A stretch of DNA of 64,000 bases from Saprospiraceae bacterium (lineage in GTDB: Bacteria > Bacteroidota > Bacteroidia > Chitinophagales > Saprospiraceae): positions 588,001-652,000 of the forward strand of contig JADJYQ010000005.1 in assembly GCA_016719615.1 (NCBI GenBank), read 5' to 3'. Both the position numbers and the translations under genes were made by a program. The notes under the pieces were generated by a model that had not been told where the DNA came from, ran no database searches, and saw nothing but the letters and a program-made list of their open reading frames with translations. This document shows, piece after piece, positions 47,276 to 55,589 of this stretch (positions are counted from its first letter, which is position 1; every line of letters begins with the position of its first letter).

Positions 47276-48387
47276 TAATTCGTCCAAGGTTCTTTGTCCT
47301 TAGCATTCATAATTATTTTCCCATCATAAATACATAATCCTTGCCAGCTTCCAAACCATACTTGTCCTTTGTTATCTTCGGTAATACTTTGTGTGACATT
47401 GGATGTTAAGCCATCTTCGGTTGTGAATTGTTTGAAATTATTACCATCATATCGGTAAACACCATAACCTTCTGCCGTAAACCAAATATTCCTTTGGCTA
47501 TCTTCGTAAAGATTGTAAGTTTCATCACCTACAATAATTCCATCCTTTGTAAAATTTGTGTATGTTTTACCATCATATTTACTCACACCGCCATTAAAGG
47601 TACCAATCCAAATATTTCCATGTATGTCTTCCAAAATATCTGCAACGTTATTGTCGGTAAGTTCATTTTTAGCTGTTAAATGAATAAATTCTCCATTTTT
47701 ATATTTAAAAATTCCATTTCCATCAGTAGCAAACCACATATTTCCATTTTTGTCTTCTATGATTTTAAAAACCAATTTGTCAGATAGCATAGGTTTTGCG
47801 TTTTCGGCTTTTGAAGCTGGCAATGAAAAAGGTATAAACATCTCACCATTAAATTGACTAACTCCTCCTGTTGCCCCGACCCAAATAAGCCCGTTTTTGT
47901 CAATGGTTAAACCCCAAATTTCAGCATTCACACCTGTCAGTCCTTCTTTGAATGAAAATGTTTTAAATTTTACACCATCATATTTTATAAGTCCTTCAGA
48001 TGTTCCGAACCAAATATTACCTACGGTATCTTCTACAATTTCTAAAACCCTAAAATATGGGTGGATATCTTCAATTATCATTTTTTCAAGTATTCGTCCA
48101 TCATAGCGTATAATTCCATCCCCATTTGTTCCAAACCAATAGTGCCCTTTTCTGTCTTGATGAATCGTCCTTACAAACTCTCTTACCATTCCATTTAAGT
48201 TGGTGTGAATTTGAGGAAATGTCGTGCTTTGATTTAAAATGAGTGGTTGGGTGTTTACTTCATTTTCTTTTAAATTAGTAACAGATTTTTCATTCACTTG
48301 TCCTGTACACGATGTTATTTGAATTGCCATAAGAACTAAAATTAAGTTCTTTGCATTTAATATCATCTTATCACTAATTTTTACCAT
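47275..48387 (-). CDS. Stand-alone propeller lipoprotein 1 (Reg_prop repeats)
   Basis: A 370-residue exported lipoprotein without kinase or DNA-binding domain. The lipobox AIQITSC is at residue 27 if translation starts at 48387, or 20 if at the ATG at 48366, which is equally acceptable. About seven two-component-propeller repeats follow, with the pattern D-x-x-GxxWFGTxxG-x-x-x-YDG (for example DRKGHYWFGTNGDGIIRYDG, DIHGNIWIGTFNGGVSKYDG), enough to close one beta-propeller. It resembles the sensor part of the kinase at 1.05 kb and the lipoproteins at 53.5 and 55.6 kb. The role is unknown; ligand binding at the cell surface or periplasm is inferred. Confidence 0.82.
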   Translation of the reverse strand: MVKISDKMILNAKNLILVLMAIQITSCTGQVNEKSVTNLKENEVNTQPLILNQSTTFPQIHTNLNGMVREFVRTIHQDRKGHYWFGTNGDGIIRYDGRILEKMIIEDIHPYFRVLEIVEDTVGNIWFGTSEGLIKYDGVKFKTFSFKEGLTGVNAEIWGLTIDKNGLIWVGATGGVSQFNGEMFIPFSLPASKAENAKPMLSDKLVFKIIEDKNGNMWFATDGNGIFKYKNGEFIHLTAKNELTDNNVADILEDIHGNIWIGTFNGGVSKYDGKTYTNFTKDGIIVGDETYNLYEDSQRNIWFTAEGYGVYRYDGNNFKQFTTEDGLTSNVTQSITEDNKGQVWFGSWQGLCIYDGKIIMNAKDKEPWTN

Positions 48388-48408
48388 AATGGCGGTTTTT
48401 ATAATTGT

Positions 48409-48905
48409 TGATAACAGTTGTACTAACTCAATTTTTGATATATTCTAATAAGTACACATTCTGTTTTTTTCATGTTTCAAAATTAGAAAAATTAAAGAAC
48501 TAAATCTGAAGAATAATATTTCAAACATCTCCCACCAAAACGGCTACGACATGGTTGAAACCAACGACATCCTTTGGCTGGAGGGGGAGATCAATTATAC
48601 GAAGATACATCTCCGGTCGATGCGGAATGTGACGGTGGCCAAGACCCTGCGCATTTTTGAGGATTCCTTAGACCCCCAGAAATTCTTCAGGATCAGCCGC
48701 AGCGCCATAGTCAACATCGACCACATTACCCGGCTCAACCGCAATAATGCCCTTTCGATCACCCTGACCGATAATTCAACTATCGCAGTATCGGAGGCTC
48801 GGAAAGAGGACTTTTTGACACTTTATAAGAAGATTTAAGGGATACCCGGTTTTGTACAGCAATTTTCCGTATTTTTCATTGCTAATTAAGGGAAGCTTTT
48901 AAAAT
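48409..48905 (+). repeat. LytTR block, copy B, starting at a recombination core
   Basis: From the core TGATAAC (48409-48415) a stretch shared with copy C begins: AACAGTTGTACT, then AAGTACACATTCTG, CATGTTTCAAAATTA and AAGAACTAAATCTGAAGAATAA, then the LytTR coding part also shared with copy A, and about 60 bp beyond the stop. Left of the AAC core the sequences of copies B and C no longer match. Confidence 0.75.
48551..48838 (+). CDS. LytTR DNA-binding domain fragment (headless response regulator)
   Basis: A 95-residue open frame equal to the C-terminal half of the response regulator at 0.3 kb, differing at three residues (A to G, T to K and K to M). Of 13 base changes in 300 bp ten are silent. 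The receiver domain is missing; an open frame extends upstream about 35 codons (ending KIKELNLKNNISNISHQNGYD) without an ATG. It may be a recent truncated duplicate kept intact by gene conversion, or an expressed stand-alone DNA-binding domain. No promoter or ribosome binding site was convincing. Confidence 0.6.
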   Translation: MVETNDILWLEGEINYTKIHLRSMRNVTVAKTLRIFEDSLDPQKFFRISRSAIVNIDHITRLNRNNALSITLTDNSTIAVSEARKEDFLTLYKKI

Positions 48906-49008
48906 TAGTACTACTTTGTTTGTTCCAGACCGGTGTAAAATTCGAATATCGGATAATAAAAATACTATTTTACTGAAAAATGTTTATATTCGTTTGCTAA
49001 ACACCTTA

Positions 49009-51135
49009 ATGATGAACACTAAATCTCCATTCCTAAAAGAAAATGGGGCCTTGGCTGATATGCCCAATTTATATTTTTTAAGAGTGCAAAATCTGCTATT
49101 GGTTTTTCTATTCCTTGGAATGAATACCGGCGTTGCCAAATCAATTCATCTTAGAAATCCCTTACATAAAATTGTTGCTGAACGGCCGGTTATCCGCATT
49201 GAAGTTGGAAACTGCACGCCTGCAGTTCGGGATTCGCTCAGCCAGCTCTGTTTTGGATCTTTAAGTATAAAAGCTTCGGCTACAGATGATGATACTCCGG
49301 AAGATGATCTTAATTTTGAGTATAAAATTGATTTATATAATGATGGAGTCGGTGCTTATAATGGCTACGATTGTTGGGTGGGAAAGGTTTCTAAAAATCA
49401 ATTAAAAGCTGGCATGGATCCTTCAAACGATTTTAACATCTATACAACGAACAGAAATTATCCTTTTGATGCCAGTGGCCGATATCCTGTAGGTATCCAT
49501 AAAATTTGTTGGTTTGTTGAAGATACTTCTGGTTTGTCCACGACGCTCTGCGAGCTTTTTGAAATCAAGGATTGCCAGGCGCCCACACCGTATATCATCT
49601 CAGGCCTCTTCAATGTTCAAATGAAAACAAATGGGTGCATCGGTGTATTCGCAAAGGATTTAAACCTGGGAAGCCAAGATAACTGCACTACTGATAAAAA
49701 CCTAAGGTATTATTTTAATGGCGATCAAATGCTGACAGAACTTATTGTTTGTTGTGATGATTTTGTAGCTGCAGGTGCAAATAATGAATTAATTGTTGAA
49801 GTACAGCTATGGGTAGAAGATGAAGAAGGAAATTCAGATCATGCAAAAACAGAAATATTAGTCACAGACCCCTTAGGAATATGTGGAGGACATTTCGGTG
49901 GAAAGATTATGGGAGAAGTATATAGTATATTCGAAAGAAAAGATACAATTTCTTCAAAAAATGTTATCGTCGAATTGCTAACAAATAATACATTGAAAAA
50001 ATTTCAATTGGTAAATGATGGAAATTATCAATTCGGTGACCTTCCATCTGCCAATTACACATTAAGAGCAAGTAAAGATGATGATCCCAATGCTTTTGTT
50101 TCCATTTGCGATATGGTAGCCATTAATAAACATAGTTTAGGTATTAAAAGCTTCGACAATAGTTTTCAAACTATCCTCGCCGATGTAAATAATTCGCAAA
50201 CAATCACCGCAGCAGATGTTAGAGAAATAAGAAATTTGATCTTAAGAGAAATAGATAAATTTCCCAAAATGCCGGCATGGCTGGTATTTCCGGTAATTGA
50301 TTCAATACCCAGAATTCCCAATTTAAGTATAGAGCTTGACTTGAAGTCTTTTGAAAAAAAAATCGTTGATTTCAGAGCTTATAAGTTAGGCGATGTAAAC
50401 GATTTAGTAAGTTCAGATACTGCTATAATAATAATCCCGGAACCAAAGGATAGCCTAGTATTTGTGATTCAAAATAAGCAAATCAGAAAAGGCGAAAAAA
50501 TGAAGGTCGATTTTTATTCCAATAACTTCAATTATATTGAAGGATATCAATTTACAATGAAGTTTAATCGGGCTGCATTAAAATTTGATAGTATTCTAAA
50601 TAACTCTGGAATCACTTTAACTGATCCAATCTTTGGCTTGCGATATGCGGATATGGGTTATATCACTACCTGTTGGATGGACCTGGCCTCAGGACCTCGA
50701 AGTGCAATGCCCGATGATATTCTATTTACCATCGCCTTTGAAGCATTGGAAGATGGTGCGCTTTGTGATTTCATTCGAATCAATGGTGATCTAACACCGG
50801 AACAAGTGTGTAAAGATAGTGCTCTTGTTTTGCACAATATCGTTCTGGATGCTTGCGATGTTATCATCAATACGCAAGAAAAGACCTCTGATTTGGTGAC
50901 CATATTCCCAAATCCAATCAGAAATGAAATCCATTTTCAATTTTCTGAGTCCCTTCGCTTCCCACTGGAAATTGAATTCATTTCCTCAAATGGAAAGATC
51001 ATAGCCCATAAAAATATAAGACAGTTTACAAGCCATTGGATATGTGAAACAGAATCACTTGCTCCGGGAGTGTATATTCTTAATATAAGAGATGATCGCC
51101 GGCAGTTTGTCAGGAAAGTCATGCTTGCGCATTAG
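49009..51135 (+). CDS. Secreted T9SS protein with dockerin-like and cohesin-like segments
   Basis: A 708-residue secreted protein, started at the ATG at 49009; a membrane-spanning signal (LLLVFLFLGMNTGVAKS) is about 25 residues in. Residues about 60-290 are Cys-containing beta-rich domains (NCTPAVRDSLSQLCFG, DNCTTDKNL). Near residue 390 a dockerin-like calcium segment appears (ILADVNNSQTITAADVREIRNLIL), then a cohesin-like domain (MKVDFYSNNFNYIEGYQFTMKF), and a type A sorting domain ends the protein (TIFPNPIRNEIHFQF ... GVYILNI). This dockerin-cohesin-sorting layout is common in Saprospiraceae surface proteins. It follows the LytTR fragment on the same strand. Confidence 0.82.
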   Translation: MMNTKSPFLKENGALADMPNLYFLRVQNLLLVFLFLGMNTGVAKSIHLRNPLHKIVAERPVIRIEVGNCTPAVRDSLSQLCFGSLSIKASATDDDTPEDDLNFEYKIDLYNDGVGAYNGYDCWVGKVSKNQLKAGMDPSNDFNIYTTNRNYPFDASGRYPVGIHKICWFVEDTSGLSTTLCELFEIKDCQAPTPYIISGLFNVQMKTNGCIGVFAKDLNLGSQDNCTTDKNLRYYFNGDQMLTELIVCCDDFVAAGANNELIVEVQLWVEDEEGNSDHAKTEILVTDPLGICGGHFGGKIMGEVYSIFERKDTISSKNVIVELLTNNTLKKFQLVNDGNYQFGDLPSANYTLRASKDDDPNAFVSICDMVAINKHSLGIKSFDNSFQTILADVNNSQTITAADVREIRNLILREIDKFPKMPAWLVFPVIDSIPRIPNLSIELDLKSFEKKIVDFRAYKLGDVNDLVSSDTAIIIIPEPKDSLVFVIQNKQIRKGEKMKVDFYSNNFNYIEGYQFTMKFNRAALKFDSILNNSGITLTDPIFGLRYADMGYITTCWMDLASGPRSAMPDDILFTIAFEALEDGALCDFIRINGDLTPEQVCKDSALVLHNIVLDACDVIINTQEKTSDLVTIFPNPIRNEIHFQFSESLRFPLEIEFISSNGKIIAHKNIRQFTSHWICETESLAPGVYILNIRDDRRQFVRKVMLAH

Positions 51136-51409
51136 AATTGTGGAACTTGTTCAGGTTGTAAATATTCAACAAAATGTTTACCAAACATAATTTAAATTCA
51201 AGGTGGATTTTATAGAACTTCAAATGTTCAACCCTAAAAAACACAGGCTATGAAATGCGGAGGAAAAATGTCTTCGTTGTTCTGCCATTTTCTCTAAATT
51301 TACTGTGACTAAAATGATTTTTTATATGAGTCCAGTTTTTTTGTCAAAGCGTTGTTACCGGTTCGGGCTTTTTTTATTTTCTTTCTCTTCAATAACGCCG
51401 TATTAAATT

Positions 51410-52270
51410 TCATATTTTAACGGCAGTTACCATTGGCTCAGTTTCATAGATTGTAAATGAAATAACTTTATTTTCCTTTACTTCAAATAATATTTTTACT
51501 GAGGGTGCACCTGTTGGAGCAAAAGTGTTTTCGCTTATTTTAAGCAATATCTTACTTTCCATTCCTTTTCGATGAATACGGATATAATCAGGAGCAGTTA
51601 TTGATGATTCTATCATAAAAATATCAGTTTCACCAGCGCCAAATTTATAATTTCATAAAAAAATTATTTTATCATTTTCCGTCATTTCAATACTATCGGC
51701 AAGTACATTGGAATTTCCTAACTTTTCCAAATAATTTGCAACTTTTTGCACATTTGCTTTGTCCTTGCTGGTAATGTCTTTATTAGCTAATCGAGTTTGC
51801 ACATGCTTCCATAAAGTAATGCCGTGTGGTCCCCGATGACTCTGAATTCCGGGAAAAATTTTGATTAGTTCTTTTACACTGCTTAACATACCCAACATGG
51901 CAAATGTGAAAATATCTGGTTTGGCAACATGGCTTATAAGGAATTCTGCAATATCTCGTCTGCCAGTATGTGAGCATGCACCAATTGCCGTCTCAAAATC
52001 GCCAAATCCCCAATCCCATGTAGCGTTTGCTAACTCTGGTCTTTTAGTTACAAGTTTTTTTACTTTTTCAAAATCAAAATGAGAAGCGTTAACAATAGCG
52101 TAAGTTAATTCCTCGTCTATTGCTGGATATCGGTTATTAATTATTTTATTATCCGCATTGAAAGTGTTTTGAGTTTGACCAAACAAATTTTCGCTTAATG
52201 CCAAACCAAATAAACCTATTGATGCTTTTTGAATGAATTGGCGTCTGTTGTTTTCTGATTTATTTGCCAT
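51410..52270 (-). pseudogene. Tat-exported ankyrin-type protein split by one stop codon
   Basis: The first 205 residues carry a twin-arginine-like start (ENNRRQFIQKASIGLFGLALS) and helical ankyrin-type repeats (DFETAIGACSHTGRRDIAEFLISH). The frame stops at TGA 51653-51655 after KIIFL, then continues in the same frame without interruption as NYKFGAGETDIFMIES to the natural end near 51410 (about 286 residues in all). A glycine codon GGA in place of TGA would give FLGNYKFG, a sensible domain start. So one nonsense change, or a sequencing error, separates an exported ankyrin-like domain from its C-terminal domain. The gene lies next to the cassette array and shares its orientation. Confidence 0.6.
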
Positions 52271-52381
52271 ATATCATAGATTTATTTATTTACTAAGTTG
52301 GATAATTTTATTATTGCTCTTTGTTATTGTTGTGTTCATTTAGAGCTTTGATTTTGTTATTGTATTGTCATAGCCTGAAGG

Positions 52382-52519
52382 CTGACACGTGTCAGGCATA
52401 GACGCTGCTCCGCCAAACCTTGGCAGCCAAGGTTGATAAATTGCCTTTATATTACCGGAAAAAATTAAAAGAGGATGACTAAAGATGCTTGGCGGAGTAG
52501 AGTTTATGCCATGTTATAG
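52382..52519 (-). repeat. Degenerate attC-like site (site D)
   Basis: On the minus strand it starts with GCCTATAAC and contains the paired arms GGCATAAACTCTACTCCGCCAA and its imperfect complement TTGGCGGAGCAGCGTCTATGCC, with a hairpin AACCTTGG/CCAAGGTT between them (52416-52434). The expected terminal GTTxxxx core is missing; a palindrome CTGACACGTGTCAG (52382-52395) lies there instead. The start core exactly matches the core at the other end of this cassette (53349-53357). Confidence 0.6.
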
Positions 52520-52555
52520 GCGGTGCCATTTCATTGCGAAGAAGCGAGTATTCTA

Positions 52556-52735
52556 TCAGACAGTAACTTTTTTTCTTTTTGTTGTTACTACGGATCGTTT
52601 TTTTACTATCCGTTTTTGAGAATGTGATTTTTTGTAAGTACGAATATATTCGCTTATGGCAGTTTCTTCTTCTTTGGTTAGGGGTCTGCTTTTGATTATT
52701 AGGTCAATTCCGACCGGTTCTTTAATGTGTCCCAT
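52556..52735 (-). CDS. 59-residue basic protein, partner of the upstream gene
   Basis: A small gene starting four bases after the stop of the 175-residue gene. The product begins MGHIKEPVGIDLIIKSRPLT, has a helix KEEETAISEYIRTYKK and a strongly basic tail (KRIVKKRSVVTTKRKK). I do not know its function. The close coupling, small size and location in a cassette make an antitoxin-like or accessory role plausible but unproven. Confidence 0.65.
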   Translation of the reverse strand: MGHIKEPVGIDLIIKSRPLTKEEETAISEYIRTYKKSHSQKRIVKKRSVVTTKRKKVTV

Positions 52736-52739
52736 TTTA

Positions 52740-53267
52740 TTAACTTTTAAAATACTTATTTAATAGTTGATTAGCAGCTTCAGTGTGAATTATCATTAGA
52801 TGATTTCCGAAATGGTAAGCGCCTAATGTTTTTTCGTAATGTTTAATAAGTTTTGTTTTTGCTGTGAAGGAAATAAATCCGTCAAAACCATTTTGAAATG
52901 AAACCTTACATGCAAATGCAACAAGATTTCCTGACACTCCTTCATAAAGTTTATTTCGACCAAGATTAAAAGGAGCACTTTCAATCAATTCAATATAAAT
53001 ATGGTCAGGCTTCATGGTAAAGCTCAATAGGCCTTGAATAATAGTTGAATTATTTAATATTGTCAACTTATAAACCTCTCTTGAATTGTTTGCAAGTTCT
53101 TGCTTCCAGTTAAAGTTCCAGCCATTTTTCTTAGTTATTTGTTTAAGGTCGGTTGTTATTAAGCGGCTAACCTCAGTTGCAAAACTATCTCCGGAAATAG
53201 TATTTTGAATAGAATTAGTTAGTTTATCTATTACAAAATCGAGCTGTATTTTTCTCTCTTTTTTCAC
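52740..53267 (-). CDS. Cassette protein of 175 residues, possibly GNAT-like
   Basis: No sure family. The central and C-terminal parts (HIYIELIESAPFNLGRNKLYEGVSGNL, FDGFISFTAKTKLIKHYEKTLGAYHFGNHLMIIHTEAANQLL) follow the strand-helix order of GNAT acetyltransferases, with GVSGNLVAFACK in the place of the CoA loop. It begins about 85 bp into its cassette and is followed by the 59-residue gene. Together they form one cassette; a toxin-antitoxin-like pair is possible. Confidence 0.65.
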   Translation of the reverse strand: MKKERKIQLDFVIDKLTNSIQNTISGDSFATEVSRLITTDLKQITKKNGWNFNWKQELANNSREVYKLTILNNSTIIQGLLSFTMKPDHIYIELIESAPFNLGRNKLYEGVSGNLVAFACKVSFQNGFDGFISFTAKTKLIKHYEKTLGAYHFGNHLMIIHTEAANQLLNKYFKS

Positions 53268-53350
53268 TATTCAAAGATACAAAAAATTGACGAAATAGAT
53301 TCATTAAAAATTGAAATTAGCTTGGCGTATTGAGTAATTGTTAGCATCGC

Positions 53351-53483
53351 CTATAACGTTTTGCAGCTACAAGAAGTTGGCGATTTTTACCACAAATGTT
53401 CATACGAAGAACTAATGTTAGTTGAACCACAAAACTGTCATACGAAGCACTGAACCGCCAAATTCTTGTAGCTGCTGTTATGC
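53351..53483 (-). repeat. attC-like recombination site C
   Basis: 133 bp. On the minus strand: GCATAAC core, arm CAGCTACAAGAATTTGGCG, variable middle, arm CGCCAACTTCTTGTAGCTG and GTTATAG core. The two 19-bp arms are complementary apart from one position. It lies 12 bp after the stop codon of propeller lipoprotein 2. Arms and parts of the middle (ATACGAAGCAC, CACTGAACCGCCA) are shared with site A. Confidence 0.85.
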
Positions 53484-53494
53484 GTTCGTATTTT

Positions 53495-54565
53495 TTACCA
53501 AGGGCCATTTTGTGTAATATTGATAAATCTGTCATTCTCATAACGATATGCTCCTCCAAACCCCACAAACCAAAGTCGATTTTGCTGGTCTTCGTAAATT
53601 TGAAAAGTCAGCGGACCATAGTTTCCTTCTTCTATTCGATATTCAGTGAGTTTCTCACCACTTAATCTGTATATACTACGAGAGCAATTAAACCAAGTAT
53701 CACCCTTAGAATCTACAATTAAACTGCCTGTTCCTTTACTTTCTTCAAAATGCATTTCTGAAATATTGGTAAAGCTATTCCCTTTGAGATGAAAAAGTCC
53801 TTTTGAAGACGAAACCCAGAATCCACCTTTTTTGTCTTCAACTATTTTGCTAACAAAATTGGTTGGAAAACCCACTGCGCCAGAAATATTTTTTAACTTT
53901 TTATTTGTATATGAAAATAGACCTGCATTAGTACTGAACCAGATTGTACCCTTACTATCTTCAAGAATACTATGAACCATTTTTGTACTTGATATAGCAA
54001 GTGTTGTATCTTTTTTCCCTTCGGGCAGTTCGAATTTAGTGAACCCTTGTCCATCAAATATGCAAACCCCTTCTATTGTTCCAATCCAAACATTCCCATT
54101 GACATCCGTCTCTATGCACCATGTACTATTGCTTACTAACCCATCTGATTCGTAATAATTGGTCACAGATGTACCATCAATACTGCTAATGCCAGCATGA
54201 TGCGCAAACCAAATTCTTCCATCTTTATCTTCTGCAATGTCTTCTATGGTGACACCTTTTCCTGATTCACTTTTAAAACCATCAATATGAATTAATGAAT
54301 CGCCAGATAGTTTAAACGCACCATTTTGAGTGCCAAACCAAATATTGCCCTTACTGTCTTGTAATATAGCAGGTATAACGCCACTTATCTGCTTGTTAGA
54401 TTGGTCGATTTCAAAATTCGAATCAGTGGGTATTGGTTTCTTTTCTTTTATTATGTTTTGTTTATCACCATTATTCGCTTGCCCATTGCAAGATGTTATA
54501 GTAATAAAAAGCGCAATTCCTGTAAATAATTTTATTCCGTTAAATGTTGTTTTCTCTTTTTTCAT
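53495..54565 (-). CDS. Stand-alone propeller lipoprotein 2 (cassette cargo)
   Basis: A 356-residue lipoprotein with lipobox FITITSC at residue 26 and then NGQ, like its two relatives. About seven Reg_prop repeats follow (DSKGNIWFGTQNGAFKLSG, DVNGNVWIGTIEGVCIFDG, DSKGTIWFSTNAGLFSYTN, DQQNRLWFVGFGGAYRYEN). No transmembrane, kinase or regulator domain. The gene fills a cassette of about 1.23 kb between sites B and C and starts about 15 bp inside it, so any promoter must lie outside or within the neighbouring attC. Confidence 0.85.
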   Translation of the reverse strand: MKKEKTTFNGIKLFTGIALFITITSCNGQANNGDKQNIIKEKKPIPTDSNFEIDQSNKQISGVIPAILQDSKGNIWFGTQNGAFKLSGDSLIHIDGFKSESGKGVTIEDIAEDKDGRIWFAHHAGISSIDGTSVTNYYESDGLVSNSTWCIETDVNGNVWIGTIEGVCIFDGQGFTKFELPEGKKDTTLAISSTKMVHSILEDSKGTIWFSTNAGLFSYTNKKLKNISGAVGFPTNFVSKIVEDKKGGFWVSSSKGLFHLKGNSFTNISEMHFEESKGTGSLIVDSKGDTWFNCSRSIYRLSGEKLTEYRIEEGNYGPLTFQIYEDQQNRLWFVGFGGAYRYENDRFINITQNGPW

Positions 54566-54579
54566 TGGAATCTTTTTTT

Positions 54580-54712
54580 ATATAACACATAATGTGTCGA
54601 TATTGACGTCGTGCCGCATTCAGCGGTCACCATGCAAAAGCTTAGATAAATATTCTCTGCCGAGCGTGAAAGAATATATTTCATGTGGCGTGGCGGCAAT
54701 ACAATGTTATGC
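54580..54712 (-). repeat. attC-like recombination site B
   Basis: 133 bp. On the minus strand: GAGCATAAC core, arm ATTGTATTGCCGC, long middle with AGAATATTTATC/GAAATATATTC partial pairing, arm GCGGCACGACGTCAAT and GTTATAT core. It follows the HigA stop codon by 11 bp. Its sequence differs from sites A and C although length is the same. Confidence 0.78.
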
Positions 54713-54722
54713 TCTGGCCATT

Positions 54723-55037
54723 TTATTCAGTTAGCATTAGTTTTTTCTTATTGATCTCAACACTAAAATTAACTTTAGCATGTAACGCTTTAAATACCTT
54801 TAACACAGTTGCAAATCTTGCATCTGTTGCTGAGTTTTCGATTTTGGAAATTTGTGCCTTTTGCACTCCAACAAGTTCACCTAACTGCTCTTGTGTTAAA
54901 TTCTTTTCAAGCCTAGCTTGTCTAATTGCTTGGCCTAATAAATCTATTCGTAATTCTTGTTCAAATTGGTCACGTTTAGGTGTTCCTCTTTTCCCAATGT
55001 ATTTATTCGTTAAATCATCTAAACTATAGGTTTTCAT
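54723..55037 (-). CDS. higA: HigA-type antitoxin
   Basis: A 104-residue antitoxin, started at the ATG at 55037 (MKTYSLDDLTNKYIGKRGTPKRD), which overlaps the toxin stop by 14 bp. Residues about 40-90 are an XRE helix-turn-helix (TQEQLGELVGVQKAQISKIENS). It binds HigB and usually represses the operon. Toxin-antitoxin pairs of this kind are frequent in integron cassettes, where they help keep the array. Confidence 0.9.
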   Translation of the reverse strand: MKTYSLDDLTNKYIGKRGTPKRDQFEQELRIDLLGQAIRQARLEKNLTQEQLGELVGVQKAQISKIENSATDARFATVLKVFKALHAKVNFSVEINKKKLMLTE

Positions 55038-55374
55038 ATTTTCTTGATTTAAAATATTCAATTCTTAACTTTTCCGCCTTTTCAATTTCTTTCTTAGGCG
55101 TTTTGTTTGATTTTTTGATAATTCCGTGAGTTGCGATCACCGCTCTGTTTTGAGTTTTATCCCAAAATGCAAATAGCCTATAGGTCAGACTATTGTATGT
55201 TGTTCTAAATTCCCAGATTTCACCAGAAAGCTTTTTAAACAATTCATCGTCATTCTTGATGCGAGATTTCCAAATGTTGTAGATGATCTTATCCCTTGAC
55301 TTCTCATCCAATTTATCCAGAAATTCCTTAACACCCTCAAGAAATTTGACTGAAAATCTAGGTTTAAGGTCCAT
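55024..55374 (-). CDS. higB: HigB-type toxin (RelE superfamily, Gp49-like)
   Basis: A 116-residue mRNA interferase-type toxin. The pattern FLEGVKEFLDKLDEKSRDKIIYNIW, LFKKLSGEIWEFRTTYNSLTYRLFAFW and the C-terminal ATHGIIKKSNKTPKKEIEKAEK are typical of the phage-derived Gp49/HigB group. The toxin gene comes first, as in higBA operons. It begins about 70 bp inside its cassette. Confidence 0.9.
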   Translation of the reverse strand: MDLKPRFSVKFLEGVKEFLDKLDEKSRDKIIYNIWKSRIKNDDELFKKLSGEIWEFRTTYNSLTYRLFAFWDKTQNRAVIATHGIIKKSNKTPKKEIEKAEKLRIEYFKSRKYENL

Positions 55375-55438
55375 TTAGTGCAAAGATACTTGTTTCCTAA
55401 TTAAGAAACTATTATTTTTTCACTTTTTTAATGGTCGA

Positions 55439-55570
55439 GCATAACGTTTTACAGCTACAAAAAGTTGGCGATTTCGAAGCACTAAACTGTCTGCAACCAC
55501 TGAACTTGATACGAAGCACAAAGCTTCATGTAACCACTGAACCGCCAATTTCTTGTAGGTGCTGTTAGTG
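55439..55570 (-). repeat. attC-like recombination site A
   Basis: 132 bp. On the minus strand: GCCACTAAC core, arm CTACAAGAAATTGGCG, middle with CTTTGTGCTTCGTATC, arm CGCCAACTTTTTGTAG and GTTATGC core followed by TCG. It lies 20 bp after the stop codon of propeller lipoprotein 3. Close relative of site C. Confidence 0.85.
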
Positions 55571-55589
55571 GCTGCTATTCTTTCGGTCG

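Noticed and set aside
51346..51400. Possible attC or terminator after the ankyrin gene
   Set aside because: GTTGTTACC and AATAACGCC do not pair well enough to call either a site or a hairpin.
53341..53568. 75-codon frame across attC site C
   Set aside because: It is made of the recombination site and the end of the propeller gene in another frame; composition follows the inverted arms.
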